A DNA stretch of 64,000 nucleotides. It comes from Protula sp. h YS-2021 (Eukaryota; Annelida; Polychaeta; Sabellida; Serpulidae). The notes beneath the pieces were generated by a model. That model was not told where the DNA came from, searched no databases, and was given only the letters and a program-made list of their open reading frames with translations. Shown one piece after another: positions 37,701 through 42,863 of this stretch; the first letter of the stretch is position 1; each line of letters opens with the position of its first letter. The translations under genes and the position numbers were made by a program. Where the stretch lies: positions 105,251,190 through 105,315,189 of the forward strand of contig OX457024.1 of the NCBI GenBank assembly GCA_949752745.1, in the 5' to 3' direction.

Positions 37701-40700
37701 CAAGGACATGGGTGAGTCGGTCACGTGGTGCTGGCCATAAAAGTGCTGTTTCTGCGATGACAAGGGTAATCTGAGCAAGGACATGGGTGAGTCGGTCGCG
37801 TGTTGCTGGCCATAAAAGCGCCTGTTTCTGCGATGACAAGGGTAATGTGAGCAAGGACATGGGTGAGTCGGTCACGTGGTGCTGGCCATAAAAGTGCCTG
37901 TTTCTGCGATGACAAGGGTAATGTGAGCAAGGACATGGGTGAGTCGGTCACGTGGTGCTGGCCATAAAAGCGCCTGTTTCTGCGATGACAAGGGTAATGT
38001 GAGCAAGGACATGGGTGAGTCGGTCACGTGGTGCTGGCCATAAAAGTGCGTGTTTATGCGATGACAAGGGTAATGTGAGCAAGGACATGGGTGAGTCGGT
38101 CACGTGGTGCTGGCAATAAAAGTACGTGTTTCTGCGATTACAAGGGTAATGTGAGCAAGGACATGGGTGATTCGGTCACGTGGTGCTGGCAATAAAAGTG
38201 CGTGTTTCTGCGATGACAAGGGTAATGTGACCAAGGACATGGGTGAGTCGGTCACGTGGTGCTGGCCATAAAAGTGCCTGTTTCTGCGATGACAAGGGTA
38301 ATGTGAGCAAGGACATGGGTGAGTCGGTCACGTGGTGCTGGCCATAAAAGTGCCTGTTTCTGCGCATATCAAGGGTAATGTGAGCAAGGACATGATTGAG
38401 TCGGTCACGTGTTGCTGGCCATTAAAGCACTTGTTACTGCGATGACAAGGGTAATGTGAGCAAGGACATGGGTGAGTCGGTCACGTGGTGCTGGCCATAA
38501 AAGTGCGTGTTTCTGCGATGACAAGGGTAATGTGAGCAAGGACATGGGTGAGTCGGTCACGTGGTGCTGGCCATAAAAGTGCTGTTTCTGCGATGACAAG
38601 GGTAATCTGAGCAAGGACATGGGTGAGTCGGTCACGTGTTGCTGGCCATAAAAGCGCCTGTTTCTGCGATGACAAGGGTAATGTGAGCAAGGACATGGGT
38701 GAGTCGGTCACGTGGTGCTGGCCATAAAAGTGCGTGTTTCTGCGATGACAAGGGTAATGTGAGCAAGGACATGGGTGAGTCGGTCACGTGGTGCTGGCCA
38801 TAAAAGTGCCTGTTTCTGCGATGACAAGGGTAATGTGAGCAAGGACATGGGTGAGTCGGTCACGTGGTGCTGGCCATAAAAGTGCGTGTTTATGCGATGA
38901 CAAGGGTAGTGTGAGCAAGGACATGGGTGAGTCGGTCACGTGATGCTGGCAATAAAAGTACGTGTTTCTGCGATGACAAGGGTAATGTGAGCAAGGACAT
39001 GGGTGAGTCGGTCACGTGGTGCTGGCCATAAAAGTGCGTGTTTCTGCGATGGCGAGGGTAATCTGAGCAAGGACATGGGTGAGTCGGTCACGTGATGCTG
39101 GCATTAAAAGTGCGTGTTTCTGCGATGACAAGGGTAATGTGAGCAAGGACATGGGTGAGTCGGTCACGTGGTGCTGGCCATAAAAGTGCCTGTTTCTGCG
39201 ATGACAAGGGTAATCTGAGCAAGGACATGGGTGAGTCGGTCACGTGGTGCTGGCCATAAAAGTACGTGTTTCTGCGATGACAAGGGTAATCTGAGCAAGG
39301 ACATGGGTGAGTCGGTCACGTGGTGCTGGCCATAAAAGTGCCTGTTTCTGCGATGACAAGGGTAATCTGAGCAAGGACATGGGTGAGTCGGTCACGTGGT
39401 GCTGGCCATAAAAGTACGTGTTTCTGCGATGACAAGGGTAATCTGAGCAAGGACATGGTTGAGTCGGTCACGTGGTGCTGGCCATAAAAGTGCCTGTTTC
39501 TGCGCATATCAAGGGTAATGTGAGCAAGGACATGATTGAGTCGGTCACGTGGTGCTGGCCATAAAAGTGCCTGTTTCTGCGATGACAAGGGTAATCTGAG
39601 CAAGGACATGGGTGAGTCGGCCACGTGGTGCTGGCCATAAAAGTGCCTGTTTCTGCGATGACAAGGGTAATCTGAGCAAGGACATGGGTGAGTCGGTCAC
39701 GTTGTGCTGGCCATAAAAGTGCGTGTTTCTGCGATTACAAGGGTAATGTGAGCAAGGACATGGGTGAGTCGGTCACGTGGTGCTGGCCATAAAAGTGCGT
39801 GTTTCTGCGATGACAAGGGTAATGTGAGCAAGGACATGGGTGAGTCGGTCACGTGTTGCTGGCCATTAAAGCACCTGTTACTGCGATGGCAAGGGTAATC
39901 TGAGCAAGGACATGGGTGAGTCGGTCACGTGGTGCTGGCCATAAAAGTGCGTGTTTCTGCGATGACAAGGGTAATGTGAGCAAGGACATGGGTGAGTCGG
40001 TCACGTGGTGCTGGCAATAAAAGTGCGTGTTTCTGCGATGGCCAGGGTAATCTGAGCAAGGACATGGGTGAGTCGGTCACGTGTTGCTGGCCATTAAAGC
40101 ACCTGTTACTGCGATGGCAAGGGTAATCTGAGCAAGGACATGGGTGAGTCGGTCACGTGGTGCTGGCCATAAAAGTGCGTGTTTCTGCGATGGCAAGGGT
40201 AATCTGAGCAAGGACATGGGTAAGTCGGTCACGTGGTGCTGGCCGTAAAAGTGCGTGTTTCTGCGATGGCCAGGGTAATTTCAGCAAGGAAATGGGTAAG
40301 TCGGTCACGTGGTGCTGGCCATAAAAGTGCATGTTTCTGCGATGGCAAGGGTAATCTGAGCAAGGACATGGGTGAGTCGGTCACGTGGTGCTGGCCATAA
40401 AAGCGCCTGTTTCTGCGATGGCAAGGGTAATCTGAGCAAGGACATGGGTGAGTCGGTCACGTGGTGCTGGCCATAAAAGCGCCTCTTTCTGCGATGGCCA
40501 GAGTAATCTCAGCAAGGACATGGATAGGTCCGACATCCTCAAGAACTTGTCGGCTCGACGGAAAACTTGTCGGCCTCGAGTCAACGTAAAGCGCTTTCGC
40601 TGGGGCTGTTGGGGGAAACATTTGTATTTGTTCACAAAAACAAAACAGAAATAGCTGAATAATAAAAATGTTTGACATGTTCCGTACATTGATGTTGCGG

Positions 40701-40949
40701 TGTGCCGGCCGCTCGAGTTTTGTTTTCATTTTTCAATGCCACGCGTCGGCTATGTTAATTACTATTTAAAAATTTCGGTTGGGAAAAACGTCTTCTCCTG
40801 AACATGAATGAGTGAAACGGTCGAACCGAAAATAAACAGGAATGTCTATTTTTACTGTTTTGTTTATTTATTTATTTATTTTATTTGCAGAATTTGATGG
40901 TACCCACTTGCATCCCAGCTATACGTCAGTGCTTGAGCGATATTTGTGA
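14001..40949 (+). CDS. TPR-like repeat protein with C-terminal SGNH/GDSL-hydrolase-like domain (18 coding exons, 718 aa)
   Basis: Coding exons: 14001-14093, 17963-18125, 18555-18669, 19278-19402, 22225-22321, 22677-22797, 23768-23960, 25446-25515, 25735-25805, 26294-26385, 27831-27972, 29165-29326, 29671-29747, 30710-30841, 31156-31356, 32652-32773, 33790-33911 and 40891-40949. Phases agree at every junction and the total is 2157 nt. Residues 1-124 form a leader with a charged Lys/Asp stretch. Residues about 125-480 are helical and TPR-like (for example 126-160 and 350-380). Residues about 530-718 carry SGNH marks: GDSH with the putative nucleophile Ser538, GEID at 600-603 in the block-III position, and DGTH at 702-705 in the catalytic Asp-His position. 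No signal peptide or membrane segment is seen, suggesting an intracellular protein. An esterase or acyl-transfer role follows from the fold only; the substrate is unknown. A start in an upstream exon is possible because the frame stays open back to the acceptor at 13984. Confidence 0.9.
14880..15260. repeat. Two diverged tandem units of about 180 bp
   Basis: The block ttcacacagtaaaggaatata, aatcttgtatatgaactcc, gagttactttatctacgcc recurs about 180 bp downstream with many changes. A gtccggccatccgtgcgtctg segment precedes it at about 14776, echoing the head of the other hairpin-type repeats. Confidence 0.6.
15371..16140 (-). pseudogene. Decayed hAT-family transposase (C-terminal part) with its CAGGG terminus
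   Basis: On the minus strand 15562-15780 encodes the hAT C-terminal dimerisation block: SPSSSASIERVFSSFG followed by IRNRL and a Leu-rich tail. Upstream (about 15785-16020) a different frame encodes LHPKYQGQL and a WW pair, the segment that normally precedes that block, so a frameshift separates them. Further upstream a stop interrupts the frame. The element end cagggttgtg lies at 15371, followed by repeated ctgtcaaaaac motifs in both senses. It shares the cagggttg end with the element at 2227-3101. I could not find the other terminus. Confidence 0.75.
17963..18125 (+). CDS. TPR-SGNH gene, exon 2 (residues 32-86)
   Basis: Acceptor ctttatttcag, donor g|gttagt, phase 0 to 1. It encodes ALTDRLVTAFPAF followed by a Lys-rich and acidic stretch. 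No known domain is recognised. Confidence 0.85.
18555..18669 (+). CDS. TPR-SGNH gene, exon 3 (residues 86-124)
   Basis: Acceptor tttttcttcag, donor ac|gtgagt, phase 1 to 2. It encodes a low-complexity charged linker rich in Lys, Asp and Val before the TPR region. Confidence 0.85.
18720..19060. repeat. G-rich minisatellite in intron 3, about 38-bp units
   Basis: Units of gtgtgaggagggcggggtgg plus gtgtgtagagggtgggg recur with length variation. The G-rich strand is the sense strand of the gene. The complementary Pro/Thr/Ser-rich frame (18659-19114 minus) is a by-product. Confidence 0.85.
19278..19402 (+). CDS. TPR-SGNH gene, exon 4 (residues 124-166), founder of the intron 4 array
   Basis: Acceptor gttgtttctaag and donor ctgg|gtaaga, phase 2 to 1. 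It encodes DWIKIAKRWLKAGQADKSVE followed by IYKALL, a typical TPR helix pair (W, A, G and Y at TPR-like positions). Its last 97 nt plus the donor and start of the intron are the unit of the following array. Confidence 0.9.
19306..21960. repeat. Exon-derived tandem array, 18 units of about 149 bp, each with a donor site
   Basis: Each unit holds the 3' part of exon 4 (anchor gagatctacaaggcc at 19342, 19491, 19640, 19790, 19946, 20096, 20246, 20394, 20545, 20696, 20848, 20997, 21146, 21295, 21451, 21601, 21748 and 21901), the donor ctgggtaagattgag and a G-rich intron start. Spacings are 147-156 bp. Copies 2-18 lack a pyrimidine tract before the exon-like part and carry an in-frame TGA in gatggctga, so they look like pseudo-exons. 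Worn fragments continue to about 22110. Confidence 0.95.
22225..22321 (+). CDS. TPR-SGNH gene, exon 5 (residues 166-198)
   Basis: Acceptor ctggttttactgaag, donor aag|gtgagc, phase 1 to 2. It encodes VQIYLDAERPKVAFKYVKKA followed by a Lys/Phe-rich helix, consistent with the second half of a TPR pair. Confidence 0.85.
22677..22797 (+). CDS. TPR-SGNH gene, exon 6 (residues 198-238)
   Basis: Acceptor tattgttttgtag, donor cag|gtgcat, phase 2 to 0. It encodes ECYLASTQGDKALEVYMDAS, which fits the TPR spacing of Gly, Ala and Tyr. Confidence 0.9.
22788..23420. repeat. Exon-derived irregular array in intron 6 (cacgagatacag|gtgc units)
   Basis: The exon 6 end cacgagatacag and donor gtgcatgcc are reiterated with G-rich spacers. 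Full cacgagatacag copies lie at about 23092, 23184 and 23244, and shorter atacaggtgcctg copies at about 22834, 22876, 22914, 22989, 23040, 23280, 23322 and 23351. Unit length varies from about 35 to 60 bp. Confidence 0.85.
23768..23960 (+). CDS. TPR-SGNH gene, exon 7 (residues 239-303)
   Basis: The acceptor gacttgtag at 23767 is required: using the next ag, 4 nt on, gives a stop after seven codons. The donor is gag|gtaata, phase 0 to 1. It encodes two TPR-like helix pairs, including MLEYAKLTYDLGDLQASEAA. Confidence 0.9.
23965..24590. repeat. Minisatellite in intron 7 (gtgtacttgtgtactagttt units)
   Basis: Units of 16-24 bp rich in gtgtac and ctagtttgt extend from just after the exon 7 donor. 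The array contains no exon sequence. Open frames in both senses are by-products. Confidence 0.85.
24591..25445. other. Remainder of intron 7, no gene seen
   Basis: AT-rich with no strong repeat and no recognisable domain in the short open frames on either strand. Confidence 0.5.
25446..25515 (+). CDS. TPR-SGNH gene, exon 8 (residues 303-326)
   Basis: Acceptor tttgtgtgaacag, donor aa|gtgagt, phase 1 to 2. It encodes EDGYRQRALTEVCQKPNG plus a short helix. Confidence 0.85.
25689..25732. repeat. (GTT)n microsatellite used as the acceptor tract of exon 9
   Basis: About fourteen gtt triplets with one gat interruption run directly into the acceptor tcag of exon 9. The microsatellite therefore takes the place of the polypyrimidine tract. 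Confidence 0.85.
25735..25805 (+). CDS. TPR-SGNH gene, exon 9 (residues 326-350)
   Basis: The acceptor is preceded by (GTT)n; donor g|gtgagg, phase 2 to 1. It encodes AMEDAKSDPAALAFLATVLR, a TPR-like helix. Confidence 0.85.
25955..26215. repeat. Minisatellite in intron 9 (catggtgtcacattaacca units)
   Basis: Around ten variable 25-40 bp units with gtgtgtcacatggtgtcac and aaccatcgtg. No exon sequence is included. Confidence 0.8.
26294..26385 (+). CDS. TPR-SGNH gene, exon 10 (residues 350-380)
   Basis: Acceptor gttcctttttcag, donor gag|gtaagc, phase 1 to 0. It encodes ALDESIELLEMALKHKPDHV, the clearest TPR in the protein, with the usual Ala-x-x-x-Pro turn. Confidence 0.9.
26346..26755. repeat. 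Exon-derived array in intron 10 (ccacgtcaacatat..gag|gtaagcc units)
   Basis: The tail of exon 10 (cacgtcaacatattt, ctgaactacatacacac, attagag) and its donor gtaagcc recur in long units (about 26476-26520 and 26596-26645) and in short units (cacgtcaacatatcagaggtaagcc, 26404-26750). About nine partial units are seen. Confidence 0.9.
26755..27300. repeat. Minisatellite of 11-13 bp (gaagcatggggg) in intron 10
   Basis: About 45 units of gaagcatggg followed by gg, ag or aa. Length mixing leaves several overlapping frames open on both strands (for example Pro/His/Ser-rich frames on the minus strand), which are not genes. Confidence 0.9.
27303..27400 (-). pseudogene. Possible helix-turn-helix fragment of a pogo/Psq-type transposase
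   Basis: On the minus strand a short frame reads LQEAADQVLKEQPIRSVANE then FNVCR before entering the minisatellite. An Ala-rich helix followed by (I/L)R-x-x-A-x-x-(F/Y)-x-(V/I) is the usual pipsqueak-type HTH pattern that starts Tigger/pogo transposases. It is too short to be certain. Confidence 0.35.
27831..27972 (+). CDS. TPR-SGNH gene, exon 11 (residues 381-428)
   Basis: Acceptor agcattttactttcag, donor g|gtaagt, phase 0 to 1. It encodes VVNKHEEVVQKMITFLERFS and a second helix ending LKDCTAYLN. Confidence 0.9.
27967..28320. repeat. Exon-derived 16-bp array in intron 11 (gaatg|gtaagtcacgt)
   Basis: The last five bases of exon 11 (gaatg) plus the donor gtaagtcacgt form a 16-bp unit repeated about 21 times, with gtaggtcacgt and gtaagtgacgt variants. 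Most junctions between units create the palindrome cacgtg. Confidence 0.9.
28360..28940. repeat. 19-bp minisatellite (gattgttatgtgccgagtc), about 30 copies
   Basis: The period is 19 bp, with t/c and a/g changes in the attgttatg part. Because 19 is not a multiple of three and the unit has no stop in any plus frame, three overlapping frames of 160-190 codons are open; they are artefacts. Confidence 0.95.
29165..29326 (+). CDS. TPR-SGNH gene, exon 12 (residues 428-482)
   Basis: Acceptor ttgatattgacag, donor g|gtaagg, phase 1 to 1. It encodes an acidic start (VVEEEERIEQ) and an aliphatic helix (LYIRGTLGALPALVALL). The helix is amphipathic, so I do not call it a membrane segment. Confidence 0.9.
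29671..29747 (+). CDS. TPR-SGNH gene, exon 13 (residues 482-507)
   Basis: Acceptor ctcatgttttcag, weak donor cag|gtctgt, phase 1 to 0. It encodes DPLYKDKDLHKTLIKNEAAY then YGCVSQ, the linker to the hydrolase-like domain. Confidence 0.85.
29760..30360. repeat. G-rich minisatellite in intron 13, units of about 145 bp
   Basis: A compound unit (gttcttatgtgtcccggtga, gggggtcggaggggaagggg, gtgttgcggtgatggatgat, gggcagggcggggtgtgcag) recurs from about 29895, 30036 and 30182. It begins immediately after the donor, and the G-rich strand is the sense strand. Confidence 0.85.
30710..30841 (+). CDS. TPR-SGNH gene, exon 14 (residues 508-551), SGNH block I
   Basis: Acceptor tctcttcggcag, phase 0 to 0. 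It carries KYVYMVGDSHCVSPAW, where GDS is the block I motif and Ser538 the predicted nucleophile. The donor is cag|gcaagc, a GC donor: no GT site at this junction keeps the frame, and the next exon joins cleanly. Confidence 0.9.
31156..31356 (+). CDS. TPR-SGNH gene, exon 15 (residues 552-618), SGNH block III
   Basis: Acceptor ggggcgcag, donor gag|gtaatt, phase 0 to 0. It encodes VLSTGTKIWHLRPAGVFYPK and then VVCVLGEIDCREG. GEID takes the place of the GxND oxyanion block, with Asp603 where Asn is usual in GDSL enzymes. Confidence 0.9.
31376..31470. repeat. Poly-T/poly-A and poly-C tracts in intron 15
   Basis: A homopolymer-rich stretch (t8-t10, a8-a12, c10) just after the donor of exon 15. 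It has no coding content. Confidence 0.8.
31756..32308. mobile_element. MITE-like element in intron 15 with accggtgtaa ends (553 bp)
   Basis: Left accggtgtaatgaaacg and tttgacccccaaacaaatcg are matched inverted at the right by cgatttattttgggggtcaa and catgtttccttacaccggt. Just inside both ends lies a ggtcgatttgttttaaaaca-type palindromic block. No clear target duplication and no transposase frame are present. Confidence 0.75.
32420..32645. repeat. 33-bp minisatellite abutting the exon 16 acceptor
   Basis: Seven units of gaccgcacccacattagtct plus ggtttagtgttgt (33 bp = 11 codons). The last partial unit, gttgtgaccgcctttgcag, forms the acceptor of exon 16, so the 3' splice site itself derives from, or is merged into, the array. 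Confidence 0.9.
32652..32773 (+). CDS. TPR-SGNH gene, exon 16 (residues 619-659)
   Basis: Acceptor gcctttgcag, donor accag|gtactg, phase 0 to 2. It encodes LEEGIEALLEIYVNVLQEM and WQMHVHPVPPVLDVTR, which fits a helix and strand of the SGNH fold before the catalytic Asp-His segment. Confidence 0.9.
32757..32950. repeat. Degenerate copies of the exon 16 end and donor in intron 16
   Basis: The exon tail gtgctggacgtcaccag|gtactgtg is echoed by gtactagacatcaccaggta (about 32826) and gtgctatacttaaccaggaa (about 32877), and more faintly near 32930. It is interrupted by poly-C. These look like the worn remains of a small donor-anchored array. Confidence 0.65.
33124..33735. mobile_element. Hairpin-headed repeat element in intron 16 (about 610 bp)
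   Basis: The left end has tatgtctcccc and a hairpin (tgtctc/gagaca), then gtgtccgtccgtctgtccgg. The right end has gggagacatatcc, the inverse of the left. Inside are two diverged units of about 165 bp (ctccaaaacagtt.. at about 33372 and ctccgaaacagtt.. at about 33531, each ending aaaatgtatttttggcg). It lies only about 55 bp upstream of exon 17. Confidence 0.65.
33790..33911 (+). CDS. TPR-SGNH gene, exon 17 (residues 659-700), founder of the 76-bp array
   Basis: Acceptor tttttatttgtttcag, donor catgg|gtgagt, phase 2 to 1. It encodes RPTVLKFNTMLKKRLERESD and IHYMDFLPELCDGQGNLSKD. Its final 35 nt are the exon part of the intron 17 repeat. Confidence 0.95.
33877..40535. repeat. Exon-derived 76-bp array filling intron 17, about 88 units
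   Basis: The unit runs gatggccagggtaatctgag, caaggacatggg (end of exon 17), tgagtcggtcacgtggtgct, ggccataaaagtgcgtgttt and ctgc. Nearly every copy keeps the donor catggg-tgagt. Variants (gatgacaag, gatggcaag, aatgtgagc) mark sub-families. Rare variants recur at exact multiples: gacattggtg at 34741 and 35957 (16 units apart), and a gcgcatatc copy in lines 1140 bp (15 units) apart near 38362 and 39502. This shows block duplication inside the array. Confidence 0.97.
40891..40949 (+). CDS. TPR-SGNH gene, exon 18 (residues 700-718 and stop)
   Basis: Acceptor ttattttatttgcag, phase 1. It encodes EFDGTHLHPSYTSVLERYL, then TGA at 40947-40949. DGTH is the DxxH block V of SGNH hydrolases, with Asp702 and His705 as the likely catalytic pair to Ser538. 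Confidence 0.95.
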
Positions 40950-41039
40950 AAACGAGGACAGCAGGGCGCGAATTTCTCTTCACTATGGTGTCGGTGTCAC
41001 TTTCCCCTGTCTCCCAATGCTCATATGCGAACGGCGGGC

Positions 41040-41182
41040 CACGTGATTGAGAACACTGTGGTTGACCAATCAGGTCACGTGTTTGAGAACACTGTGGTTG
41101 ACCAATCAGGTCACGTGTTTGAGAACACTGTGGTTGACCAATCAGGTCACGTGTTTGAGAACACTGTGGTTGACCAATCAGC
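41040..41182. repeat. 36-bp repeat, 4 copies, in the 3' flank of the TPR-SGNH gene
   Basis: Unit ggttgaccaatcaggtcacg plus tgtttgagaacactgt (36 bp = 12 codons). It starts about 90 bp after the stop codon and probably lies in the 3' UTR. Each unit has a ccaat motif and a cacgtg box; the first copy reads cacgtgattg. Confidence 0.9.
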
Positions 41183-41682
41183 CACACGCATAGCGCTGTG
41201 ACGCCTTCTATGCGAAACTAACTCACGTTGTTGCACAGATATTTTTAGAAGCTATATGTGAGTAGTCCTCCGCTGTGATTCTCGTGTACGTCATGTGACG
41301 GTGTCTTTGCAGACACATAGTGACTGAAAGATGTCAAGAACTGCCAAACTTTTCGGTGACGTAAAAAATCAAATGAGATCGATTGGTGCTAAGCTGACTG
41401 TAGACTGTTGTATAGATCCCCAATACCACTCTGGCTTGTTGCCTTCCATTTTAAGGGGATAAGTAGGGGATGGGGATGGGGGAGGGGAGATATCCTTGGA
41501 AAAATCGCACCTATATATATAGTTTAAATATGTTTTAAGTACGCAGGAAAATCAACAGATACAGGAATTCAAAGACTTTGTTTTGTGTTAAACTGAAAAC
41601 AACAGTCTGTGGAATCGAGTCGCACGAATCTGACATTCCCTGAGGCCTGTGTGTTGTTGTTTTCTTTTTTTTTTTTTAAGGT

Positions 41683-41688
41683 AATAAA
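41683..41688 (+). promoter_or_regulatory. Candidate polyadenylation signal of the TPR-SGNH gene
   Basis: First canonical aataaa seen after the stop codon (734 bp downstream), preceded by a T-rich tract. Use cannot be shown from sequence alone. Confidence 0.35.
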
Positions 41689-42039
41689 TTCACCTTGAGC
41701 ATAACGCTGTCGTTTTACTTCTGCTGCTGTTCAGGGGTTTGAGTGACGCATCTCTGTGTTTGGTTTGCATTGGTTGTTATAACGAGCACCGAATGACAAT
41801 GCACTCGTGTATGATTGAACGGTGGGAAGAGTGCCCCGAGTTCTCAAATCGCTAACGAAAGGCACTTGAAAACGAACGTGTCGGGTGTAAGCCAGCGTGA
41901 CGCTAACGAAGGCTTTGTGACGAAACCTTTTTGGCTTTGCGTAACGAACGTTGCTATGCGATACGTAATGACGAAATAATGCTGGGAAAAGAAGTTTACT
42001 TCCGCTTTATTTGGTGCCTAAGGCCTGATTATGCTGCGC

Positions 42040-42365
42040 GGTTCGTTCACAGGCCTTCTATGCGGGCCTGAATCCAACACAAAACCCCCAGAACCGGGAT
42101 CTGCGCAGATCGTTCACAGGCCTTCTATCCTTGCATGAATCACGGCTTATGATGGGACGCTGTGCTGGTGCCTATCTGTTAATATCCAACCCGGCTCCCC
42201 GTAGAACCACTCTCCATCCCGACTCCCCGCAGAACCACTCTCCAGCCTGACTCCCCGAAGAACCACTCTCCAGCCTGACTCCCCATAGAACCACTCTCCA
42301 GCCTGACTGACTCCCACTAAAACCACTCTCCAGCCTGACTCCCCGTAAAACACTTTCCAGCCTGA
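42040..42365. repeat. Short duplication and a 28-bp minisatellite
   Basis: A cgttcacaggccttctat block is present at about 42044 and 42112. From about 42188 to 42365 a 28-bp unit (gactccccgtagaaccactc, tccagcct) recurs about six times with small changes. Confidence 0.85.
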
Positions 42366-42863
42366 CTGCCCGTAAAACCCCATGTCTTAATTGGTTGTTT
42401 TGTTGCTGGGAAAACTCCTCATTTTGTTTCATCTGCTCTTAACAAGCACAGTTCACATATGACTTCCAATCTGGGGTGGGGGAGGGGGACGGGTGGGGGT
42501 GCATTGTGCGGACTCGGAGAGCCGTAGCAAAAATGACGTCATTCACCGAGGGTATTTCCGCGGTTGTCCTTCACATTTACAGACGTGGCAAAGGTCAGGG
42601 TCAGACTCCGTCGAAGCAGCATCCAAACGAGATGGACGAACGAGATGATGTCATGAAAATCTCGGCAAGGGAGGGTTCGGAGCGGGGAAGGGGGGTCAGA
42701 GGGAGCGGAATTCGGGGAACCTGTATGTACACTCCATGAGTATATCGATTTCGTTTTATACAGTAACTGGTGTAGCAAATAATAAAATTTTAAACATTAA
42801 TTTCCTTTAAAAAATCATATTTCTAAACAGACTGCATGGTTCAACACAAAGTGTTATTTTTGT

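Noticed and set aside
33877..40535. CRISPR array
   Set aside because: Regular 76-bp periodicity, but the whole unit is repeated with no unique spacers, and the context is an intron of an animal gene.
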